Shown: positions 1 to 10,863 of the stretch, one piece after another
Layout: each line of letters begins with the position of its first letter
Position numbering within the stretch: position 1 is the first letter of the stretch
From: Membranipora membranacea
Taxonomy: Eukaryota > Bryozoa > Gymnolaemata > Cheilostomatida > Membraniporidae
Reading direction: 5' to 3'
NCBI GenBank assembly: GCA_914767715.1
Contig: OU612065.1
Coordinates: forward strand, 13,206,001-13,270,000
DNA length: 64,000 nt
Notes under the pieces: generated by a model
The model's database searches: none
What the model was told of the DNA's origin: nothing
What the model saw: the letters and a program-made list of their open reading frames with translations, nothing else
Translations under genes and position numbers: made by a program

Positions 1-429
1 GTTTAGAATATTATCGGTACCGATTTTTTTTATCAAAATGTATTTTAATATAATAATATATTACTTTTCTTTGCACAAGTTTGTCACACACAAATAGTTA
101 AATACGTGTAAAATAGTTTAATATGTGTATATATATTTGACAAAATTACTGGAATAACTTTGAGAAAAGGTGATTTTTTCGTATTAACTTTATCACCAAG
201 GAGATTTTTGTTGATATGATTCACATGGACTAGTTATCAAATACTGCAGAGTTTTTGAGATTCCTTTATCGAGAAATATGTGTAAAAATTGGCACTGTTG
301 GTTAGAATATATTATAAAGATTCATGTATGTGTTTGTGTGTGTGTGTGGGTGATTGTGTCAGGAATCTATATAGTCTCAGAGATATGTATGTAAACAGTT
401 GTTGGCAAATCGCGTGAGTTGATGCAAAC
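1..429. other. AT-rich non-coding stretch with short GT run
   Basis: No reading frame of note on either strand. A short interrupted (GT)n run lies at about 330-352, ending in TGGGTG. Nothing else is recognised. Confidence 0.5.
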
Positions 430-800
430 CTAATCTGAGTCTGAGCTGACATCGTAAGCTCTGGGTCGTTTCTTCTGACGAACTACAGGTTCATCATCAT
501 CATCAGAGCTTATGACATGCACTTCTGGTTGCTTTGAAATGTTTGGTGGCAGTAATCTTACTGGGAAAGCATGGGGGTGTGAATCAATGGAGCAGAGTAT
601 GTCTCTGCGTGTACTGAGAGAAGGCTTCGTAACTTCGCAATGACTTTCTCATCATGTTGGCTTGCAGTTACAGTAACATGAATCTCCAGTCCACCCTGTT
701 CGATTGGTGACCTTTTCCTGACTCTATCATTTACTTTGCCAGTAACTGTACCGCCTCGCTTGAGAAAAAAGTTGAGGAACCGAGAGATTTCTCTAAGTTA
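430..800 (-). pseudogene. Possible 3' end of a broken or spliced coding region, unrecognised
   Basis: On the minus strand two overlapping frames read like protein. One is open from about 800 down to a stop at 558-560; it is basic and amphipathic, with FLNFFLKRG near its start and EKVIAKLRSLL further on. The second is open from about 645 down to a TAG at 430-432 and ends in an acidic then basic tail (SSDDDDEPVVRQKKRPRAY), which looks like a nuclear-localisation tail. A GTAAGA donor-like site sits where the first frame stops. The two could belong to one gene read through a frameshift or a very short intron, or to a decayed copy. No family is recognised, and no upstream exon was found. Confidence 0.25.
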
Positions 801-829
801 ACTTGTGGTGCTTAGTTTTTAATTTTTCC

Positions 830-3226
830 CTCAGGATTTATTTACAGCTCAAGTTATGAGAGCACTGGCACCCAAAAGTATTATTAAAATTTCGCGAGGG
901 GACAACTCCACGAAACTTTTATGACTTGAAACCCTGGTCGAGAGAAGACAATCGCAAATTTTTGTTCCATGAAATTTTTAATCCTGTAGGGTAGTTTGTT
1001 CCTATGAAAACCCAATTTTTATTTTTTTTCATTATCCCTCAACAGGAACTTGAAGCAGTCAATATTTAGAGGTCGAGTGAATGATAGTTGCGTGTTATTC
1101 AAGACTGATGTTAAAGAGATTTATGAGATTTTGATGCAGCAAAAGTATCAAGCACAGTACCAACTTGCCAACCTGCCTGTTAATTTTCCTTCTGAATAGT
1201 GCTGATGGAATGCCTTAAAACTGCCTTTCCTGACCCTACCACTTTGACATCCATCTAAAAAGTCATAGTTTGCATCAGTTATAACATGTCAGCAGTGTAT
1301 TCAGTGATCAAGAAATTATGAAGTTTTGAGCTGTTTTAGAGGCTTTGACCAGTGAACGCCACAATGAAAGAAAAAATTAGGACAACCAATGGAGGAGCAT
1401 ATTGAAGGTATTGAGGAAGAAGAAGGTATATGAGAAGATTGAGTATAAGGAAGAACAGATCATGGAACTCTCAACCCATTCCAAAAGAAGATAAAAAATT
1501 GGTTTTAAATAACAACTTTGACGTTTGTTCATGGTCATGGCTCTACATTACACTATGATTCAGATAGAACGGTGAATATAGCTAGAGCCATACATAACTA
1601 AAAAAAAAGTTTAACAAAAAAGAGAAAAAGATAGTAATCAAGACAAGGCAGAAAGCTAAAAGAAACTTTCGGAACCTCAAAACGTTGCTCACCTTCATTA
1701 AAAAAAGGCCAATCCATTCGAATCTGTGCGATTAAGGATGCTGTATGAGCTGAAATTCCTAATTTCATTACTCAAGTCTTCTCTTCTGCCTTGGTTGTAG
1801 AATACCAAACAGAGAATTCGCATCAGCAAACAGGAACAGAACACATCAGGGAGCAAATCCACAATAAAAAAATCGAAGCTTATGATTTGAGGAGAGCATG
1901 TGGTCCTGAGGTTATGAGCGGGTACACCATCAGAAAAATAAGTTTTTCAAGTGTGGTGATGTGCCTATACCTAGAACACTCTAAGAATGATGTTGCCAGT
2001 CAAGTTTTTAAAAAAACCGTACTTCTTCATGTAAATGAAAGAATATCCTGCATTTTGTATCCTTCATGTTCAAAAAAAAGTAAATAATGATCTATCAAAC
2101 TTCAAACAAACTGCACTCCTTTTTCCCTGAAATGGATAGAGACAATTGAGCAGTGGCTTACGGGACGTGGATAGGTGGTTTTGATGAACTGAAGAACCCC
2201 ATCTAGTTTACCAGTTCCAACTGTTGATAAATTAAAAAAAATCAAATCTGACATTTGTCTGTATAATGTCTATGCTCTTCTTCATGAGAACATTGAAAAT
2301 AAGGAAGAGGCAATGGTATTAAAAAAAATAACTTCTTGATAAGACAGGTCAATACAATGAAAAAATAGTTTTCAACAACACCACAGTACTCATGAACCGA
2401 CAAAGACATAGTAGATACCAAGAGAGTAATGCACAGGACAGGACGCATCATTCTAGGTCGCCCCTCAACCGAAAACCTAGAAAAGAGGCATAAATGCTTC
2501 CAGGAGACCAAGCCCTATTAGTAGAGACAACCGCTGGGTAGAGGCTATGGAGAAAAAGCATCAAGCCATTGCAGATAAACCCATATCTCGGGTTTAAGAG
2601 AAAATGATAAAAACAAAACAAGACCTGTATACCCTTACCGATAGAGAAATCTTGATGACGGAACAAAAATATTGTTTATTTTTATTCTTGTTTGACAGGA
2701 ATGTGTGAGGCAAACAGTCACTGCGCCAACATCTCGGCCTCGGACAACATCATCGCCATCACGACAGTGTGGCTATAACCTAAGTCAGTGTGGGTATTAC
2801 ATAAGAAGAGTGAGTCAACAACCTACAACAACACCACTACCAGCCCCCAAACTGGCAGATGCACCCAACTCAACAACACTAATCAACACCTCCACCTCAC
2901 AAACACCAAACTCCACCTCCGCCTGCCACCCCTACCAACAGGCCTAATTCGTTTATGGCTCAGCTGGAGGGCGCCAATCGCCCCAGCAGTAGTCAATACT
3001 GCCTCGACATGATAGGCATTGATGGTTTTTAATTATTTTTGTTGAAGTATCCTGCGATCTCATTATTTTATGCCCTCATCACTTTTTATTCGGATCTCAA
3101 CAATACATTCTCAAAGCAATTTATTTTCTTTTAGTTTAACATCTTTGTAAAGACAAAAAAAAATTCTAGCACAGACTAGCAGCAACCCCCAATCCTTAGG
3201 GTATAGCTTTGATCCATTTTGGGTTG
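830..3226. other. No gene recognised; decayed sequence
   Basis: Only short open frames are present, for example 1791-2087 and 2705-3012 on the + strand, the latter very rich in Thr, Pro and Ser from a low-complexity CCA/ACA-rich tract. None matches a family I know. The region between 1370 and 2660 looks like eroded coding sequence of mobile origin, but no diagnostic motif survives. Confidence 0.4.
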
Positions 3227-4198
3227 ACCACTGCTAGGGGTGGAACGACCTCTTGAGGTTGGAGTTGAATTTCGGATATTTGACCTCGGATCCAACCACA
3301 AACCGGGTCGGATATGTGTTATGTCTGATCCGAGATGATGCGGTTTTAATCAACACTTACTTTGAGCATTATTTATCTCACTGAAAACGACAAGGGAGGA
3401 AGTATGATAGTCATTAATTTGTAGTTCAGATAAGATAATTGAGTTTGGCTGAATGCACTCAGTGGCGATCAGTAGGCATTCAATACCTATCTCATTTTCA
3501 TAGCTATCTATATTGTTGCTGATTAAATTTGATGGATGTGTTTTTTCTGCTGAAATTGATAGAAGCATCTTTACTCAGATCGTTGTGACATAAGACAAAA
3601 TTTGGTCCAATGATGTTCCTTGTAACAAAATGTCTAGGTTGATGAACAAAGTAATTATCCTCTTCTGCTTTTTCAAAGTAGGAGGACAATTCCTATCCCT
3701 AATCACAACAGAGAGTTTGGGACCTGGGAGGGTGGGATATACCTCCCTGTTGGGACATAGGAGCAGGGAATTTGTTCAAACTCAGTGATTTTTAACATCG
3801 GGGTTTGAGTGATCCTGGCAAATTGAGTGCCTATGCACAAATTCTCGTTATCAAGAGATCTTAGAACTCATTAAATGATCTTTTCAAATAATCTGTTTGT
3901 GTGATCCTTGCGCTGTTTGAGTGATAAGTTGCTCCTGTAAAGAATTATATCCAAGCTGATATGTGCACATTTGAATTAGGGTAATGGTTCAGGGAAGAGA
4001 TTGTTGACGGTGTTTATCCAAGTATTCAATGACCTTAATTGTATATTATGGTGCAAAAGAAGAGCTGCTGTGACTGGTAAATAAAGCGATTTTACGCGTT
4101 ATCCGGGTCCGGACCCGATCCGAGGTTGAATTTATAGACCGATCCGATATCCGATCCGAGGTTGCCCAACCCTGATCCGTTCCACCCCTAACCACTGC
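3227..4198. mobile_element. Non-autonomous hAT-type DNA transposon with 8-bp target duplication
   Basis: The element spans 3235-4190 (956 bp). Both ends carry the same 13-bp terminal inverted repeat, TAGGGGTGGAACG at 3235-3247 and its reverse complement at 4178-4190. The flanks are an exact direct repeat ACCACTGC at 3227-3234 and 4191-4198, which is the 8-bp duplication expected of the hAT superfamily. Subterminal GATCCG/CGGATC hexamers cluster at both ends (3287, 3327, 4117, 4141, 4153, 4174), like the subterminal repeats that hAT transposases bind. Small minus-strand open frames inside (3350-3689) show no transposase motif, so the element is probably non-autonomous. Confidence 0.88.
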
Positions 4199-5525
4199 CG
4201 GAACTGATCAGCTGTTTCTTTGTGTTAGTGATCGGTGATACATAACCCATCTTTGCAATTGATAATTGATTCTCAATAACCCACACCTGTTACAGGCCAT
4301 AAAACCTGTATTCCAAAAGCAATCACAATTAAAACCCAAAGATTAAACAGACTGTACTAAACAACATAGCCAACATCAATTTTCAGTGAATGGTCAAGAA
4401 TGATATTTTGCATTTTTGCACCAGTTGTATTTCAGCAACCAACCTATACAGTCGGCCATGTAGCCACCTACCTCATCTATAAGCTTGCATACCAAATAAT
4501 CATGCAATTGTTTCCATAAAATATCACTTATGGTATTTTCAAACTTACGATAATGCTACCTTATACTATGTTAAGAAATCATCAACTTAACAAGTTTCAT
4601 GTCAGATTTGACTTTTAAATTTCACAATCAAACAAATTTTTACGAGTCATTCTTAATTCTTTAGACTTCACGGTGTCACAGATTAAATAATAAAGACAAA
4701 GATAAACGGCAAACAAGCAGATTAATCTAACACACCCGTGCATCTCCTCTCAGCAATCCACCAGAGTTTGAGAGTTTATTAAAACTCTACAATCTTAGTC
4801 AGTATTAGGTAAATTCGCGCCCTTGGTATCTATATCAAATGATCAATGGAAATCCCATTTTCATGGGAAATCCAACTGCATTTGTTGGGCATCAATTCAA
4901 TTTGCAGTTACTGCTGGAGGTTTCTGGCGCAGTATTTTTAACATTCCACTCAAGTATTATTAGCCTTTTGTTGGATGCTAGACTTCTTTGACAGCGACTG
5001 CAAAACCTCTGTGCAGTAGGCCCACTGCTAGGAGTTGTGTGTTAATTACAGGCTTGTGTTCTAGGAGTTGAAGCCCTCAACTAAGTCTTCTTAAGCTTGG
5101 GGGTGTCTTCTGATCAGCCTCAGGTCACATAACATTTTTGCTGGCTTTGTTATACAATGGTTGTTTGTTTGGTAGGCGCTTCATGTCACTGTATGTTTTG
5201 AGGGTAATAGGAAAATACGACCTGTTGCGAAGATGTTGTTTCCTAAACAGGTCCTGAACTCTCCTTCGCCTCCAAAAAAAAACTTGGGGTACGTTTTGTA
5301 CATTCTGTCAGTCAAAGTTACCTGCTTAGGGGTTAAAGCGGTACTCTGCCTCTTCTCCCTTGGTGCACATGTGTTAGTCGAGATGTTACTGAAGTGATTG
5401 ACTGAAAACAACACCGTACATTAAATTTTAACCAACCATTATGTCAAATCGTTCCAGTCTATTCCTTCATTCTCAAGATAGGTAGATTTTATGGTAACAA
5501 TCTGACCACTTTTTTTACTTTTCAG
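4199..5525. other. No gene recognised
   Basis: AT-rich sequence with no convincing coding frame on either strand, no RNA gene and no repeat boundary that I can define. Confidence 0.5.
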
Positions 5526-6894
5526 ACTCCTTTGAACTTTTCCTAAGTGAATCGAAGCAGACTACCAGTGGGAAAGAATGGCTACGGGACTATGGAGAGC
5601 CATTTATGCCACCAAATACCTTAGCGAGTGGTCACAGACTCGTGATTGCTCTGCACTACTACTCCACAACTGATGCTATAGCATCAATCGCAACACAGTG
5701 AGTAGGCCTACTAGAGCTTGCTTTATTGTGTAAGTGTAATTTGAATCAATGCAATTAGGGTGCTGAGATGTGTTCTGATTTGTTGAGGCCCTACACTAAT
5801 AGCATGCTTTGTCGACTGCGCTATCTCAGCTTTCCCAACCTATTGGTAGTTTTTGACAGCTAAGTTAGCTGTATAAGCCAGGGTATAATGGAAAATTTCT
5901 CGAAGTCCTGTCTGTATTTCCTCAAAATGACAGAGGTGTTGCGTTTATGCATATGACTTGTAAATAAGTTTAGATTACTGTTAGGTATTACCTATACAGT
6001 GTAGGCCTTCTCATCTGAGAAACAGTATGAATCATGTAGGCTACATGTATCTATTTTGTTAGAGAATATCAATTTACCCTGCAGTGACCAAGTCCGAATC
6101 CTTCTGTCTGTTATTATGAGAGCTTTGGTTTGATGTCCGCATAACATCATTATACACATAGAGAAGACTTAATGTCAGTAATTTATGAATTCATGTTTCC
6201 TCATCCAGCTTCAATGTCACTGAGTCCACCGTTCACGAGAGCATAACCAGGATCACTTACACTCTCCTGGAGCTTGAACCAAAATATATCAGCTCGTGAA
6301 GAAATATATATCAGAAGAAAATATATCGTGAAGAAAATATATCAGACTCGTGAAGAAATGGAGGTAGAGGAAGCCACATTCTTCACCCGATATGGTAGGT
6401 GCTTTTGTCCACAGACACACAAGCTATTATTGATTATTGATTTTTTATATGATGTTTACAAGTCCAATCTGACCCCATCTTGCCCAGAGTAGACTTGTTA
6501 ACTGTGCAGCATTGCTGAATGGAACAGTACATGTAACTTTAATACCAGCTGGCTGGCTGTATCCAATGTTCATCTGACTATATCTACATATGTTATGCCC
6601 ACTTCCACGTTGTGGGTAAAGTGAAAATGCATGATTAAACATAAATTAATATTCAGGCGACAGTGCGTACAAGCTAGAGAGTGGAATGATGAAGCCATAC
6701 AGAGACATGCGTAATAATCCTCGACGGGTGAAGAAGTTCAACAAGGCCCACAGTGCCACTAGAGTTCTAGTAGAACACACAAACGGCCGCCCAAAGAACA
6801 TTTGGCGAAGACTCAAACAAGTTGATGTACGCTCAAGGGAGAGGGCGAGAGCAGTGATAAGGTGCTGCCTTATCCTACACTATCCTACGACATG
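5526..6894 (+). pseudogene. PIF/Harbinger (HARBI1-like) nuclease gene, split and incomplete
   Basis: Three or four exon-like blocks follow the order of the Harbinger nuclease family. Block 1 (about 5526-5699) follows a TTTTCAG acceptor and ends ALHYYSTTDAIASIAT before a GTGAGT donor. Block 2 (about 6210-6292) follows CATCCAG and continues in the same phase with FNVTESTVHESITRI, the helix-turn-helix region of the family. Block 3 (about 6343-6391) reads TREEMEVEEATFFTRY before a GTAGGT donor. Block 4 (6654-6894) has GDSAYKLESGMMKPYR, then EHTNGRPKNIWRRLKQ and IRCCLILHY, the second catalytic Asp and third acidic (Glu) region of the DDE_4 nuclease. The block expected to carry the first catalytic Asp is not visible. 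A local duplication at 6276-6360 breaks the frame between blocks 2 and 3. It could be a dead transposon or a formerly domesticated copy. Confidence 0.65.
6276..6360 (+). repeat. Short imperfect tandem duplication
   Basis: The unit AAATATATCAG(A)CTCGTGAAG appears at about 6282-6300 and again at about 6340-6357, with two partial copies between them. It lies inside the Harbinger-like coding blocks and introduces a stop (TGA) and a frame change. Confidence 0.6.
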
Positions 6895-7060
6895 ATTGTG
6901 TAGCAGATAGGGAGCAGTGTGGCCGAGTGATGACTGAGTTGAGGTTTGACTCTGCGATATCGAAACGAGAGGCCATCACTGCAAGACATACTTTAAGCAG
7001 GGGGTTGATGACACTTTTTAATGATTAAATTTTCTGTTTTTGCCTTTGTGTCACTGGTAC

Positions 7061-7232
7061 ACTTTTATTATTGCTTATTTGTTCATTTGTCTTTTCTGTT
7101 AATACACAAACATGTACATGAATATACTTTCACAAAGCAATCAATTATTTTCTTTCAGTTTAACATCATAGTCAGTGTTATTAAAACTATACTTTTATTA
7201 TTGCCTCACTTATTTGTCTTTTCTGCTAATAC
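7061..7232 (+). repeat. Diverged direct repeat, about 43 bp, 130 bp apart
   Basis: A T-rich segment starting ACTTTTATTATTGC and ending TTTGTCTTTTCTGYTAATAC occurs at about 7061-7105 and again at about 7191-7232. The stretch between them (CAAAGCAAT...TTTAACATC) resembles 3105-3145, so these may belong to one dispersed repeat family. No coding content. Confidence 0.4.
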
Positions 7233-7250
7233 TGTAAATTACAATTTCGG

Positions 7251-7804
7251 GTGACCAATCTTGTCTCATGTCTTATGTTTGCCTTATTCACCACCACCCA
7301 ACCTTGTCAGCGCGTTATAATCCCGAAACAATGTTACTGTGAACACATGTGGGATTCAAACACAGAACTCAGCATACACAGCTATCTCATGGAAACTCTT
7401 AGAATGACGTACAAACCGCCAACCGAAGTTGTTCATAAATTTTCAAATGTTCAACCTATGGACATAAAATGTAAGCATGACCGACTCTCAACACTCAAAC
7501 AGCTATGAATATGTTGATAAACTAAAACCCAGCTCTTGAAGTAAACTTTATACTGCGTGATATAAAAGCTTTCAAGGACAGACGATGCAACATGGACACT
7601 ATATATCTCAAAATTCAGAAAACAGCAATAAAAGGGCATTACAATACAGTTTGGAAAAGAGGATGGGAGGTTTACACGAAAAAGTACTCACAAGGAACAG
7701 AAAATTTACTAGAAGAAATAACCGGAGACATCCCGAGAAAGGACATAATCAGGGAATTCTCTAACATAGCACCTTACACAGTAGGACAGGCGCTGACCTC
7801 GTAG
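7251..7804 (+). other. Unrecognised open frames, perhaps mobile-element debris
   Basis: Two adjacent + frames (7251-7508 and 7592-7804) lie just upstream of LINE fragments in the same orientation. The second has GHYNTVWKRGWEVYTKKYSQ and ends GQALTS followed by a stop. Their position fits a decayed LINE or transposon, but no catalytic motif supports an assignment. Confidence 0.2.
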
Positions 7805-7979
7805 CTGGACACTGCGATCTCTTGCTGTGCAGGTACAAAGATTTGAGGTTTTTTTTATACAGATGGCAAAAGGTTTGTTTTCATTTTATTTTAGTTCATT
7901 TATTATGAGACAATGAAACTTTATATTCCCCACTTATCCTAGGTTGCAGCACCGCTCAGTGAGTCAGCCGCAAATGATT

Positions 7980-8460
7980 TTTAGGGAGGAGGTTAAGAAT
8001 GCGTGGAGCAAGCTCAAGGTTCCAGGACACTTGGATCCATCAAACACATCCTGCATGATGCTCCGAGGGAGGGGCGCCTTCGGACTTATACAAGTCTGTG
8101 TCGTCCTGTACTGGAGTACGCTGACACGATCTGGGATCCCGCACTAAACAAAGACCTTGAGTCTCTCGAGATGATACAAAATCGAGCAATCAGGTTTATA
8201 AGCTGCAATAAAGACAGAGAGAGTGTCACTGAGGCTGGTTCTGAACTTGACCTCCAGGCTCTAAAACAGAGGAGAAAAAACCAGAGACTAGCTCTACTGA
8301 CAAAGATACTCTTGGATGGGGAGGAACATAACGCCCTGGCTCAGGCCCATGACAGAATTTCGATCGACCTTGAAAACATGACCATGACAACGAGGGCTGC
8401 ATTGATTCATCAAATTATCAATTTTCCTTTCAGAACATTTGAAGATAAGGTGATGACAAC
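7980..8460 (+). mobile_element. LINE fragment A: region after the reverse-transcriptase core
   Basis: The frame running from about 8003 to 8551 contains, in order, LGSIKHILHDAP, TSLCRPVLEYADTIWDP, SLEMIQNRAIRFISC and LQALKQRRKNQRLALL. This run of motifs (RP-x-LEYA-x-x-WDP, then IQNRA-x-RF, then LxxRR) is the conserved segment downstream of the reverse-transcriptase catalytic core in Jockey/CR1-type LINEs. The upstream catalytic core and endonuclease are absent. After about residue 120 the frame loses likeness to the family, so the 3' boundary is approximate. The copy is 5' truncated, as is usual for LINEs. Confidence 0.7.
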
Positions 8461-8551
8461 AAAATTAAAACCAGCCCAAAGAGTTGGGATATTACTGAGT
8501 TTCAATGTGGTCATCATAATAATAGTGTTGGAGATAAAGTCATCTGGATGA

Positions 8552-9469
8552 TCAATATGCCGACATACAACTTGCAGATCAACTATGAGATATTAGTCTG
8601 CACCATAGTGCCACAAAGAAGGCCAAATGACCTCTTTACATAAGTCTTAGTATCTATGCATTTTTTGAGTGATTTAGTTCTAATAGACGACAAATATACC
8701 GGTGAACTGACTTGACAACTGTTATCAGTAAGTGGGTACCAAATTATATCAAAGATTTCTCTCTGGTCGGATTTTCATCTTTTTTCTTCATAATACCATG
8801 TTTGTTTGTTGCTGAGGAGCTGACATAACAAGTTATTTTATTTCTTTTTCCGTTATCTGTTTTGTGTAACGTAATTTTAGCACAATAATTATTATACTAG
8901 GCCTAAAAAAGTTCACTTGACACATTTTTGTGACAGCTGTATAACCATCTATATTCATGCAGGGATAATATGACTTGGCTGTTTAGTCTACAGAATAACG
9001 CATAGATAGATGAGAATTTTGTCAACAGCGACTGAAAGGTCTTTGAATAAAAAACAGCTTAGGTGCCCTACTTAGGTCTCGTTCCCAAATCACTCTCTCA
9101 TAGATGGAACTATACCAGTCCTATGCATTCTGAGTAAACGATTTGTGTACGAATTGTCTAATTGAGCAAAGTGACCAGACTAACTTGAGAGGAGGATTGA
9201 TTTTAGCTGAGAGAACTTAGAGCCGTGTTTACAAGAACTATGTTAGGACAACTCGTGTCCCATGCAATCATACCAGGGAGTTTTGGACAAATGTTATATT
9301 GAGCTGACCTCTTTCTATGCAGCGTCTCAAGCTTTCCAAGGTAGTTTACTACCATGAACCATAAGGGATACCAGAAAAAACAGCAGGTGCTGTAAGCCCT
9401 GTGGTCAAAAACCTTCACATACTGTTAGCCTAATGAGGTACTCATTTTACTAAAACATTTCTGAGTGTT
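8552..9469. other. Non-coding gap holding one copy of a small dispersed repeat
   Basis: No gene seen. A repeat at 9077-9170 recurs near 34387-34472 and is listed separately. Confidence 0.5.
9077..9170 (+). repeat. Small inverted-repeat (MITE-like) element, copy 1
   Basis: The segment starts TCTCGTTCCCAAATCACTC and ends near ACGAATTGTCTAATTGA. It aligns over its length with 34387-34472. Its two ends are imperfect inverted repeats of each other (CGTTCCCAAATCACT... against the complement of ...AACGATTTGTGTACG), the layout of a small fold-back MITE. Target duplications were not identified. Confidence 0.5.
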
Positions 9470-10290
9470 TGATGTCTTCGAAGGCCTTTGACCGTGTACC
9501 TCACAACCTTCTTACCTATAAGCTTAAAACTTTGAAATTTGAATCAACTTTGTATAAACTGGATTGAGGAATGGCTCTGTCGATGGAGCTCTGTGGTCTC
9601 AGTGAATGGACTCCTCTCCAAGGAGTTCCATGTGGATCCACAAGGCTCTGTTCTTGGGTCTCTTTTCTTTTTATTGTATGCTAATGATATACCAGACGAT
9701 ATTAAAAATGGTGACTGTAGACTATATGCAGATGATACTATTCTAAGCTCTGCCTCTGATCCAAATCTGATCTAAACCGACATCCATCAATTATATGCTT
9801 GGGCAGGGAAATGGGGAATGAAGGTTAACAATATGAAGTGCTGTCAGTTTGGCTCAGAAATTCCCATCCATACTTTTCTTCTGGGCTATGACCCAATTCC
9901 AGCTTCCGTCTCTGTTAAGTGTTTAGGTGTTCATACTGGTTACCACCTCAAATGGAATACAAAATGTATCAAAGGTAACTGCTAAAGCAAACAAGTCACT
10001 CGGAATGATCATAAGACATTTGAAATCGCCCGAAAGGACACTAAGCTCATTGCTTTCAAGACCATGGTTAAGCCTATATTAGAATGTGGCATGTCAAGTG
10101 TGGTCGCCACATGTGGTCGGTCTTACTAATACTATTGAGAATGTTCAAAACAATGCCCTCCGATGGATTTACTGGTTAAAAAACTGATATTATAACCGAA
10201 TGCCGTAAAATTTACAAAATTGTATCTTTAGCTGATAGGCGAGCTGAGTTAGACACACTCTTCCTACGCAAGGTGCAGGTAGGGCTTGAA
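9470..10290 (+). mobile_element. LINE fragment B: reverse-transcriptase palm, degenerate
   Basis: Coding likeness starts at about 9475 with SSKAFDRVPHNLL (the first palm motif). A frame change leads to 9539-9775, with QGSVLGSLFFLLYANDIPDD and the catalytic box LYADDT, then a stop. Further on, short frames still give QLYAWAGKWGMKVNN, VKCLGVH, a VKPILEC...VW stretch around 10070-10120 and VQNNALRWI near 10145-10170. This is the order of a CR1/Jockey-like LINE. At least three frame changes and several stops make it inactive. Confidence 0.75.
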
Positions 10291-10439
10291 TGAATACATA
10301 AGGTTCTCATCCCAAGCACATAATACTAGAGGGAACACCAAAAGATGAGTCCATCGTATCATAGATTGAAATTTCTTGTACTTTAATCGTATTAAGGACC
10401 AAGTGAAGGTTTACTTTTCCCATTAACCCTAACAACATC

Positions 10440-10863
10440 AATGACTAAAATCTTACTATTATGTCTGGTGACTATGTATGTGATAAGCTAGAATATGCAG
10501 ATGTGCTCTGGGATCTGTCTGGCAATACCTCCATAGGTGAACTGGAACTGATGCAAAACAAAGCCATTAGATTTTAAAATGTATTAAGGGCAGGTACGGC
10601 GTTACAGAGGGGCGCTCTAGCCTTGGACTTCAGACCTTACAAGAAAGGAGAAAATCCCACAGAACATCATTCCTGATGAGAATTCTCTCAGAACAGAATA
10701 GTCATGAGATCCTATCTGCTGATTATGATGAAATCGTTAACTGTAGATCTCAAAATACTATGGAACCAAGGGCAGCTAAACGAGGGGAACCCACCTCTAT
10801 AAAAGCATCATCCGCAACATTTCACAACAGCTTCCTCCCAAAAACCATCCGAGACCTTCGATA
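10440..10863 (+). mobile_element. LINE fragment C: 3' part of a third reverse-transcriptase copy
   Basis: About 10485-10580 gives KLEYADVLWDLSGNTS and LELMQNKAIRF. This is the same segment as LINE fragments A and B, so it is a separate copy rather than the continuation of B. After a frame change, LGLQTLQERRKSHRTSFL leads into the frame 10676-10863 with ATFHNSFLPKTIRDLR just before its stop. This closing motif (NSFLPKTIR-x-W or L) is typical of the end of the LINE second open frame. It is truncated at its 5' end and mutated. Confidence 0.65.
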
